11,174 nucleotides of DNA from an uncultured Bacilli bacterium (GTDB lineage: Bacteria; Bacillota_I; Bacilli_A; RF39; UBA660), in assembly GCA_947627525.1 (NCBI GenBank), contig CANQWJ010000027.1, forward strand, positions 1 through 11,174, in the 5' to 3' direction. Below, piece after piece: positions 6,674 through 11,174 of this stretch. The position numbers and the translations under genes are program-made. How positions within the stretch are numbered: position 1 is the first letter of the stretch; every line of letters begins with the position of its first letter. The notes under the pieces were generated by a model that worked only from the letters and a program-made list of their open reading frames with translations, made no database searches and was not told the DNA's origin.

Positions 6674-7365
6674 ATGATAATAAAGCATTAGAAATAGTAA
6701 ATAAAATATTTAAAAGCATCTTTGATAAAAACAATTCTTTTGATTTAGACACTCTTCTTGAAAAGTTTGCTTTTGATGTCAAATTACCAAAACAAGTATA
6801 TGATTCAACAACTAATGAAGTGACATGGGCTAATTCTATAAGTAGTGAAAAATTCATAACTAACCAAAATATGGAAAAGCGCGACGAAACGACAGGATGG
6901 ATGCTTCCCAAAACAGATATAAATGATTTACAAGAACTAATTACTATTTGGAAAAGCATTAATTTAACGACAACCGAAAGAGTTTATGACTCATTAAATG
7001 TCATAAAAAGTGATACTATCTATCGTTCTGAAAACATTTACCGTTGTACTGATTGTAGTGATTCCAAGAATTTAGTTTATTGTGATTCTTGTGGTAATAG
7101 TGAATTCTTATTAGCTTCTCAAAGATCGGGTACTTGTAATTTTTGCATAAGATGTGATGATTCCAAAGATTGTAGTAACAGTTATAACGTCATTTGTTCT
7201 AACAAAGTTAGTAATTCCTTATTCATCCAAGATTGTTACAATTTACACGAGTGTATGTTTTGTTCGCATATTGCTTCAAAAAGATTTTGTATTGCCAATA
7301 TGCAATTTGAAGAAGAAGAATACTATGAAATAAAAAAATCCATCATTGAATGGATATTACAGTAA
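6670..7365 (+). CDS. Cys-rich repeat protein paired with the HerA/VirD4-like ATPase
   Basis: A 231-aa protein starting in the ATGA overlap with the ATPase gene, with AAGGTGGTGA upstream. The N-terminal half (1-118) is mixed helix with no recognised motif. From residue 119 the protein carries 13 Cys (126, 129, 138, 141, 156, 159, 162, 168, 176, 189, 195, 198, 207). They are set in a ladder of short S/N-rich steps such as CTDCSDSKNL, CDDSKDCSNSYN and DCYNLHECMFCSH, ending in KRFCIANMQFEEEEYYEIKK. The end resembles the 'YCI-NKQ(Y/F)-EEY' closing block I associate with Cys-rich repeat proteins of phages and CPR bacteria. The ladder could be a beta-helix with stacked Cys or a multi-zinc/Fe-S site. 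It is cytosolic by sequence (no signal peptide). Function is unknown; coupling argues that it works with the ATPase. Confidence 0.85.
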   Translation: MNDNKALEIVNKIFKSIFDKNNSFDLDTLLEKFAFDVKLPKQVYDSTTNEVTWANSISSEKFITNQNMEKRDETTGWMLPKTDINDLQELITIWKSINLTTTERVYDSLNVIKSDTIYRSENIYRCTDCSDSKNLVYCDSCGNSEFLLASQRSGTCNFCIRCDDSKDCSNSYNVICSNKVSNSLFIQDCYNLHECMFCSHIASKRFCIANMQFEEEEYYEIKKSIIEWILQ

Positions 7366-7393
7366 TAAAAGAAGACGCAAATCTTCTTTTATT
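7364..7393. terminator. perfect hairpin terminator between convergent genes
   Basis: AATAAAAGAAGA (7364-7375) pairs perfectly over 12 bp with TCTTCTTTTATT (7382-7393) across the loop CGCAAA. It overlaps the stop of the Cys-rich gene on the plus strand and the stop of the zinc-binding-type gene on the minus strand, so it can serve both. Confidence 0.7.
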
Positions 7394-7868
7394 CGTCTTC
7401 GCTTTTTAAAATCTCTAAACGATGTTCTAGTCTTTTAATTCGTTCTTTTCTATTTTTACTCTGTCTTGCTTCTACTAATTCTTGAGGCTCCTCATAGGTC
7501 TTTTCAACAAATTTACAACGCGTACAAGTTCTTTCCCAATACTTTCTTTTTTCTACATACTCATTAGGATAGATTTGATGTTCATGATAACCATCATACA
7601 TTACTGTTTCTTTATGTGAACTCCAACTTCCAAATTGATGTCCTTCTCTTTCACAAGTTGAAGCTAATTTATCATATTCACTGTCTTCCTTTCTTTTGGA
7701 TACTTCAGTATAAAAAGAACGAAGAATATCAAGTTGATAATTTAGTGGTAAATTACTACCTAAACCATCAAATATTTTTAGAATTTCTCTTTCAATCATC
7801 TCGGATTTTTCATTATCACTCTTATCTTCAGATAAAATACTTTTAATAATTTCATCAATATTACTCAT
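7389..7868 (-). CDS. small CxxC zinc-binding-type protein, unknown function
   Basis: A 159-aa protein. The ATG at 7868 (MSNIDEII) is favoured because AAGGGTGG lies eight bases upstream; in-frame ATG 7874 and GTG 7880 lie on or next to that site. Residues 1-70 are an acidic helical region. Two half-sites follow, CEREGH (C72, H77) and CTRC (C115, C118), separated by a Trp/Tyr/His-rich segment (FGSWSSHKE, YDGYHEHQIYP). Together they could bind one zinc ion as a C-H-C-C or split zinc ribbon. The C-terminus (from about 125) is a strongly charged Lys/Arg/Glu helix, possibly a coiled coil. No family is recognised. It has its own promoter and converges on the Cys-rich gene, so it is probably an independent gene. 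Confidence 0.72.
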   Translation of the reverse strand: MSNIDEIIKSILSEDKSDNEKSEMIEREILKIFDGLGSNLPLNYQLDILRSFYTEVSKRKEDSEYDKLASTCEREGHQFGSWSSHKETVMYDGYHEHQIYPNEYVEKRKYWERTCTRCKFVEKTYEEPQELVEARQSKNRKERIKRLEHRLEILKSEDE

Positions 7869-7891
7869 AACCATTGCCACCCTTCATTATA

Positions 7892-7900
7892 ATTATAGCA
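7892..7900 (-). promoter_or_regulatory. extended -10 promoter of the zinc-binding-type gene
   Basis: On the minus strand TGCTATAAT (TG-N-TATAAT, exact consensus) lies about 23 bases before the ATG at 7868 in the 58-bp gap after the RdgB-type gene. No convincing -35 box is seen. Confidence 0.6.
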
Positions 7901-7926
7901 TATATCTATGTATATATAATTTAAAT

Positions 7927-8496
7927 CTATAAATCTAATTTTTTAATTTTTTCTTTTAAATCTTTAATAGCAAGACTTCTTGCACTAATCTTATTTTTTT
8001 CTTCTAATGATAACTCAGCAACTGTTTTACCATTTGGAAGTTCAAATATCTCATCAAAGCCAAAATTATTTGTTCCTCTTCTTTCTCTTGCGATAAAACC
8101 ATTTAATATCCCTTCACCAACAATAGTATTTTTACCATCATAATAAACTAAATAACAAATAACTTTAGCACTTCTATCTTGATATTCTTCTAGTTTCTCA
8201 ATTAGATAATTATTACGATCAACTTCTGTTGCATCATCTCCTAAAAAGCGATGCGTCAAAACGCCAGGAAAACCATTTAAAGCATTAATGCATAAACCTG
8301 AATCATCCGCGATGACAGGCTCTTTAACTATCGCATAGACCTCTTTGGCTTTTTTAGTAGCATTCCCTAAAAAAGTATCTTGATCTTCAACAACATCAAT
8401 ATCAAGGTCTTTATCTTTTAAACTAAATAATTCATAATCTTTAAAGATTTCTTTTATTTCTTTGATCTTACCTTCATTATTTGTAGCAATAATCAT
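7927..8496 (-). CDS. rdgB: RdgB/HAM1-family XTP/dITP pyrophosphatase
   Basis: A 189-aa protein of normal family length. The ATG at 8496 (MIIATNNEGK) follows AGGAG by eight bases; an in-frame upstream extension to 8517 lacks such a site. This enzyme hydrolyses non-canonical purine nucleotides (dITP, XTP, ITP) to the monophosphate, keeping them out of DNA and RNA. The N-terminal substrate loop is TNNEGK (5-10), the catalytic/metal block is ADDSGL (63-68), and the purine pocket block is FGFDEIFELP (145-154). One oddity is that the usual closing Ser-His-Arg motif reads Ser-Ala-Arg (171-173), while the segment after the DDSGL block reads THR (81-83) where many homologues have SAR. It starts 11 bases after the NrtR-like gene and is the last gene of the operon. 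No clear terminator follows. Confidence 0.93.
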   Translation of the reverse strand: MIIATNNEGKIKEIKEIFKDYELFSLKDKDLDIDVVEDQDTFLGNATKKAKEVYAIVKEPVIADDSGLCINALNGFPGVLTHRFLGDDATEVDRNNYLIEKLEEYQDRSAKVICYLVYYDGKNTIVGEGILNGFIARERRGTNNFGFDEIFELPNGKTVAELSLEEKNKISARSLAIKDLKEKIKKLDL

Positions 8497-8507
8497 AGTA
8501 TCATCTC

Positions 8508-9233
8508 CTATAACCAAATATCTCCTGATAATGGTTTAAACTTATACATTTGTGTTGGACGATATCCCTTTTTATCAATGACAACATCCGTCTTTTCACA
8601 ATATTTAACAATTCTTTTTCTAAAATTAGATTTATCAACACTAACATCTTTAACCATTTCATAAACCATACGAACATCTTCCAAAGTAAATAGCTTATCC
8701 ATAAATTTAAATATGATATCAGAATTATCAATCTTACTTCGTAAATGTTTATAAGCAATAATTAACTCTAATAAAACCTTTTCTAACTTTAAGTCATTTA
8801 CCTTTATCTCATGAAAGTATTCAACATTATTATTACTTATTTTTTCCTTAGTTTTATATTTATATATATCTTTACCTATTGTAATAGTTTCATTATTCTT
8901 AATTTCAAAATTTCTAAGTTCAAAATCATTATCTAACCTTTTAACATTACTCTTATTAGTAACACCTAAATAGATTACATCAACTCCATTTTTAACAGAA
9001 TCTATATCATCTAATGTATAAACTTGTTCTAAATGAAATATCTTACTTCCAATAATCTCTGTTACATAATTCCTAATTAATTCTTTTATCCCACTCTTAT
9101 TATCATAAACTACTTGTGGTAATGCATTATTTTTATTAACTAAGACTTTAATTCTCTTAATATCATTTCTTCTTATATTACTACTCGTTTCATTATCTAA
9201 AACAAATAAACAACATACAATATTTAGTTTCAT
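8508..9233 (-). CDS. NrtR-like transcriptional regulator with degenerate Nudix domain
   Basis: A 241-aa protein, ATG at 9233, with a weak site (TAGGTATT) just upstream and 8 bases after the preceding stop. The N-terminal part (about 1-150) aligns by eye to a Nudix fold: NALPQ (36-40) matches the usual W-A-L-P-G, and FHLEQVYTLDDID (66-78) matches the L-E-Q-L-Y-T-F-x-D block typical of NrtR regulators. The Nudix box itself (G-x5-E-x7-R-E-x2-E-E) is eroded to KSGIKELIRNYVTEIIG (46-62), so hydrolysis is unlikely. The C-terminus (172-234) is the NrtR winged helix: FTLEDVRMVYEMV, DKSNFRKRIVKYC and a closing GYRPTQMYKFKP. NrtR proteins repress NAD-metabolism genes and respond to ADP-ribose-type ligands. 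Here it sits inside the operon it may control; the paired palindromes near 10743-10801 are candidate sites. Confidence 0.78.
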   Translation of the reverse strand: MKLNIVCCLFVLDNETSSNIRRNDIKRIKVLVNKNNALPQVVYDNKSGIKELIRNYVTEIIGSKIFHLEQVYTLDDIDSVKNGVDVIYLGVTNKSNVKRLDNDFELRNFEIKNNETITIGKDIYKYKTKEKISNNNVEYFHEIKVNDLKLEKVLLELIIAYKHLRSKIDNSDIIFKFMDKLFTLEDVRMVYEMVKDVSVDKSNFRKRIVKYCEKTDVVIDKKGYRPTQMYKFKPLSGDIWL

Positions 9234-9241
9234 TTTAATAC

Positions 9242-9802
9242 CTACTCTCTATACTTATTTATATCATTAGCTATTCTAATGGAAATATCTTCTAAAAATT
9301 TTACAAACTTTTTAAAATCTATATACTTTAAAGTATCAAATACTTGCATATTATTAATACTATTTACATTTGATTTATACTTATTTTTATTTAACTTAAC
9401 ATCAAAATCATTCATTATTCTATTAATATAATTAATATCTAATTCAAACTTTTTAATCAACAAATAATTTAAGTTAGTATAATCATTATACAATAAATTT
9501 GGTGAAAAAAGATTTATTTTCCTATAATTTTCAATATTATTTAAGATGTATTCTTCCAAAAAATATTTATCAAGTAATAGATGTACTAAATACCCAATAT
9601 TGAGATTATTATCTAAACTATAATTTTCTAGATAATAGTTAATATCAGGTATCATGTAGTATGTTCCTTTTATTTTGAAATGACTATCTTCTAAATCTAT
9701 TATATCTGGTAGAATACTACCTCTATAAAAATCATCACTTTGTATATTTAGTCTTTTACTAACTAATTTTGCGACAACAAAGTGGGAAGCGATACTAGGC
9801 AT
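9242..9802 (-). CDS. zinc-dependent phospholipase C-like protein
   Basis: A 186-aa protein. The ATG at 9802 overlaps the stop of the kinase gene by 8 bases, with no strong ribosome site, which suggests coupling. The N-terminus MPSIASHFVVAK, then DDFYRGSILPDI (23-34), EDSHF (38-42) and GYLVHLLLDKYF (70-81), reproduces the spacing of metal-binding blocks in the bacterial zinc-dependent phospholipase C/S1-P1 nuclease-like family. Likely ligands are H7, D33, H41, H74 and D78. The rest is helical and very rich in Asn, Ile, Leu, Tyr and Lys. There is no signal peptide, so unlike secreted phospholipases it appears cytosolic; the small intracellular members of this family have no established substrate. 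Position between a kinase and an NrtR-like regulator hints at a nucleotide or phosphoester substrate, by inference. Confidence 0.75.
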   Translation of the reverse strand: MPSIASHFVVAKLVSKRLNIQSDDFYRGSILPDIIDLEDSHFKIKGTYYMIPDINYYLENYSLDNNLNIGYLVHLLLDKYFLEEYILNNIENYRKINLFSPNLLYNDYTNLNYLLIKKFELDINYINRIMNDFDVKLNKNKYKSNVNSINNMQVFDTLKYIDFKKFVKFLEDISIRIANDINKYRE

Positions 9803-10259
9803 TTATTTTCATAATATAATCTTTTATCACTTTTACTTGTTCATCAATGTTTAAGTTAGTACAATCTATTAAATGTAATTTGTTATGAAGTAATTTATGT
9901 TTTTTCATATATAAATAAGTATCTTCATAAAGCTTATTGTATTTAAATGTATCCTTATCAAATTCACTAATTGTATCACGACTATTAATTCTTCGTTCTA
10001 ATTCTTTTCTATCTCTATTAATTAAAAATATTATATGTTGGTCAGTCTTTTTTAAATATTCACTATATTTACTTGCTCTTACTTCCATTGGTATTTCAAA
10101 TAACATATTCTTAGATATAACACTAAGTTCACGATCTTGACAAATAATTCCTTCTTTTAATAACCTTTTTATTGTTTCACTTTTCCCAACTCCATCGGTC
10201 CCTTCTAAAACTATATGGAGTTCTTTATGACAACTGTTTAACATATTCAATAATTTCAT
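9795..10259 (-). CDS. dTMP-kinase-like P-loop (deoxy)nucleoside/nucleotide kinase
   Basis: A 154-aa protein if started at the ATG at 10259 (MKLLNMLN). The frame is open to a GTG at 10265, and a TTG at 10250 would have GAGG nine bases away, so the start is uncertain. The start region overlaps the end of the preceding interrupted gene by about 35 bases in another frame. Walker A is EGTDGVGKS (19-27), as in thymidylate kinases. QDREL (41-45) sits where those enzymes have D-R-(Y/F/E). A lid-like Arg-rich helix, NRDRKELERRINSRD, follows, then a hydrophobic strand LHLIDCTNLN near the C-terminus. At about 150 residues it is shorter than a normal dTMP kinase (about 205), closer to a minimal kinase. 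The substrate is unknown; dNMP, deoxynucleoside or, given the NrtR-like gene, nicotinamide riboside are possibilities. Confidence 0.75.
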   Translation of the reverse strand: MKLLNMLNSCHKELHIVLEGTDGVGKSETIKRLLKEGIICQDRELSVISKNMLFEIPMEVRASKYSEYLKKTDQHIIFLINRDRKELERRINSRDTISEFDKDTFKYNKLYEDTYLYMKKHKLLHNKLHLIDCTNLNIDEQVKVIKDYIMKINA

Positions 10260-10395
10260 CCTCACTATTCACAAATTTAACTTGTACATTTTTATTTAAT
10301 TCTTTAACATCATCTTTTAACATCTCTAAAATATTATTTTCATTTATTAATTCATGCCGAACTTTATATGTTCTTTAATAAAAAACTTTTACCAT
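10225..10395 (-). pseudogene. 57-codon gene interrupted by a TAA at codon 7
   Basis: An ATG at 10395 with GAAGGGAAATAA just upstream begins MVKVFY, then meets TAA (10375-10377). The same frame stays open for 49 further codons (RTYKVRHELINENN...EIIEYVKQLS) up to TAA at 10225-10227. The downstream part has a protein-like composition with alternating helix and charged residues. It overlaps the kinase start as a coupled upstream gene would. The simplest reading is a nonsense mutation (for example AAA or TTA to TAA). Alternatively, a shorter protein begins at the internal ATG (codon 25), although no ribosome site is obvious. I do not recognise the family. Confidence 0.45.
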
Positions 10396-10724
10396 TTATT
10401 TCCCTTCTTTCATAGTTTTTTCCAGTTATAGAATGATCAAACAGCCATTAGTGTCCAAATGACATTTAAAGCAAATAAGTATAAGGCTTGATTAGGTAAT
10501 ATGAAGTATTCAATAGCATAGAAAATGTCATTGATAAACCAAATTACCCCCATAACTAAATAAATACTATTGTTGACAACATCACTATATAAATGATTAA
10601 TTAGTGAAAAAGCAATTAAAAATATCATCTGTAAAATATAAAAGATCCAATTGCTCCTCTTATTGAGCATTACTAAAACTCACTGAATTAATCCTAAAAT
10701 AGTAGCTCCTTCTTCTAAAAACGT
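10389..10724 (-). pseudogene. interrupted small membrane protein gene (possibly PnuC-like)
   Basis: A perfect AGGAGG (10733-10738) sits eight bases before ACG (10724), where ATG is expected. The frame reads FLEEGATILGLIQ, a TGA (10680-10682), then 77 codons from ATG 10670, a TGA (10437-10439), then SFYNWKKL, a TGA (10410-10412), KKGNKW and TAA (10389-10391). Reading the three TGA as Trp gives one continuous 111-residue polypeptide with about four hydrophobic segments and a basic WKKLWKKGNKW tail. TILGLIQ(W)VLVMLNKRSNW and LYSDVVNNSIYL recall PnuC-type vitamin transporters, but it is about half their length, so the family is tentative. If the TGA codons are stops, only the 77-aa ORF (10437-10670) can be made. 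It is the first gene of the kinase-NrtR-RdgB operon. Confidence 0.5.
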
Positions 10725-10742
10725 TTTTATTTCCTCCTTACA

Positions 10743-10761
10743 TATAGTATATTATACTATA
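10743..10761. promoter_or_regulatory. candidate repressor operator 1 (inverted repeat over the -10)
   Basis: The plus strand reads TATAGTATATTATACTATA, a perfect inverted repeat around one central base. Its arms TATAGT and ACTATA are 7 bases apart. It covers the -10 region of the minus-strand operon promoter, a classic repressor position. Confidence 0.6.
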
Positions 10762-10777
10762 AGTTATATTATGTCAA
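10749..10777 (-). promoter_or_regulatory. promoter of the kinase/NrtR/RdgB operon
   Basis: On the minus strand a perfect TTGACA (10772-10777) is followed by TAATAT (10749-10754) with 17-base spacing, or by a perfect TATAAT (10751-10756) with 15-base spacing. It lies upstream of the AGGAGG at 10733-10738 and is the best promoter in the window. Confidence 0.75.
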
Positions 10778-10783
10778 TACATT

Positions 10784-10801
10784 TATAGTTTTTTTACTAT
10801 A
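10784..10801. promoter_or_regulatory. candidate repressor operator 2 (inverted repeat upstream of the -35)
   Basis: TATAGT (10784-10789), six T, then ACTATA (10796-10801): the same arms as operator 1. The arms extend by one base each side (TTATAGT/ACTATAA). The two operator centres are about 40 bases apart, roughly four helical turns, flanking the -35 box. Confidence 0.55.
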
Positions 10802-10816
10802 AGTTTAATAAGTATT

Positions 10817-10846
10817 AAAAAAAGCAAATCATCATAAATGATTTAC
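10817..10846 (-). terminator. intrinsic terminator after the CmpB-type gene
   Basis: On the minus strand GTAAATCAT pairs with ATGATTTGC (9 bp, one G-T) over a 5-base loop and is followed by seven T (10817-10823). It begins at the stop codon of the upstream gene and insulates the next operon. Confidence 0.82.
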
Positions 10847-11174
10847 TTAAATTCAACATAGTGAAATCCCAGTTTTTTATAGATATCGGAAGCTCTTGGT
10901 AAATGAAGAATTCTTGCGAACAATAAGTTATATAATTCATCAAAGATAAAGATGCTAAACAAGCTAATACTGATAGCTAAAAATAGTTTTTTATTCATCT
11001 TTTCGGCTAGATAAAAGAATAAGGGCACCATCCCATAGATTAATAATAAACTAGAAAAGCCAAAGAATAAAACACTTCTTAAACAAACAAAACCACCAAT
11101 ATTACCAAAGTTCCATATTTCAGTATTATAGTCCCAACATCTAAAGCCATCAGCTAATTCATACATTCCTAAAC
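10843..11174 (-). CDS. CmpB-type 'putative ABC transporter permease' membrane protein, 3' part
   Basis: The C-terminal 110 residues are visible; the frame stays open to the right edge (residues LG before MYELADG), so the ATG at 11166 is unlikely to be the true start. FRCWDYNTEIWNFGNIGGFVCLRSVLFFG matches the signature of the PF06541 family (x-x-W-D-Y-S-x-x-P-F-N-x-x-G-x-I-C-L-x-x-S). Two hydrophobic membrane segments follow: SLLLIYGMVPLFFYLAE and LFLAISISLFSIFIFDELY. The C-terminal tail is cytosolic-like and basic. Proteins of this family are multi-pass membrane proteins annotated as ABC permeases by name only; no transport substrate is established. A strong terminator directly overlaps its stop, so it is not cotranscribed with the kinase operon. 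Confidence 0.8.
   Translation of the reverse strand, partial: LGMYELADGFRCWDYNTEIWNFGNIGGFVCLRSVLFFGFSSLLLIYGMVPLFFYLAEKMNKKLFLAISISLFSIFIFDELYNLLFARILHLPRASDIYKKLGFHYVEFK

Noticed and set aside
7869..7926. Terminator after the RdgB-type gene
   Set aside because: Only AT-rich alternating sequence with weak self-complementarity (ATATATACATAGATATAT); no stable stem with a T run could be supported.
8501..8758. 85-codon minus-strand frame
   Set aside because: Lies wholly in another frame of the NrtR-like winged helix, which is clearly the real gene.
9937..10378. Two plus-strand frames of 67 and 68 codons opposite the kinase and the interrupted gene
   Set aside because: Low-complexity Ser/Leu/Phe shadows of AT-rich coding sequence without ribosome sites.
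10437..10670. Intact 77-aa membrane protein gene
   Set aside because: The ATG at 10670 has only a weak ribosome site, while a perfect AGGAGG and an open protein-like frame lie upstream, and the protein-like sequence continues past its stop. An interrupted longer gene fits better, though the short form cannot be excluded.
1..11174. Genome-wide TGA = Trp (code 4)
   Set aside because: The helicase, ATPase, regulators and enzymes all use TGG for Trp and contain no internal TGA. An AT-rich code-4 genome would use TGA heavily. Kept only as a local question at 10389-10724.

Overview
The window looks like the chromosome of an AT-rich, low-GC Gram-positive-type bacterium (Bacilli, Erysipelotrichia or a Mollicute-like relative). 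The signs are a strong A+T bias, AGGAGG-type ribosome binding sites, TATAAT-type promoters, and protein families common in those lineages. TGG encodes Trp throughout the long genes and none has an internal TGA, so the standard bacterial code is the working assumption. One locus near the right end bends this rule and is discussed as a finding. No rRNA, tRNA, IS element, integrase or CRISPR array was seen.

Layout. (1) 1-3869, minus strand: a compact, translationally coupled operon. Reading 5' to 3' on the minus strand it holds a GNAT acetyltransferase, an 85-aa beta-rich unknown, a large superfamily II helicase with four tandem helicase-associated (HA) repeats, a 107-aa acidic helical unknown, and the start of an HD-domain phosphohydrolase cut by the left edge. 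(2) 3951-4745, plus strand: a divergent AraC-type regulator with a GyrI-like effector domain, followed by a terminator. (3) 4820-7365, plus strand: a two-gene unit (ATGA overlap). It encodes a soluble FtsK/HerA/VirD4-type ATPase and a Cys-rich repeat protein, and is bounded by terminators on both sides. (4) 7389-7868, minus: a small CxxC zinc-binding-type protein with its own extended -10 promoter. (5) 7927-10724, minus: an operon read from a consensus promoter near 10750-10777. Its order is an interrupted small membrane-protein gene, an interrupted 57-codon gene, a dTMP-kinase-like P-loop kinase, a zinc-dependent phospholipase C-like protein, an NrtR-like regulator with an eroded Nudix box, and an RdgB-type house-cleaning NTP pyrophosphatase. 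Two copies of an inverted repeat, TATAGT-N6/7-ACTATA, straddle the promoter. (6) 10843-11174, minus: the 3' part of a CmpB-type (PF06541) membrane protein, followed by a strong terminator.

How the genes work together. Block 5 reads as a nucleotide/NAD-linked salvage and sanitation operon under local repressor control, with its first two genes decaying. Block 3 is the best candidate for an undescribed two-component system: a DNA/protein-translocase-like ATPase with a private N-terminal domain, paired with a Cys-lattice protein and with no other conjugation gene nearby. Block 1 is a helicase module whose HA array has an exact 243-bp period and which carries a SAP/HeH-like insertion inside its second RecA domain. 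Function assignments come from motifs read by eye; no database search was run.
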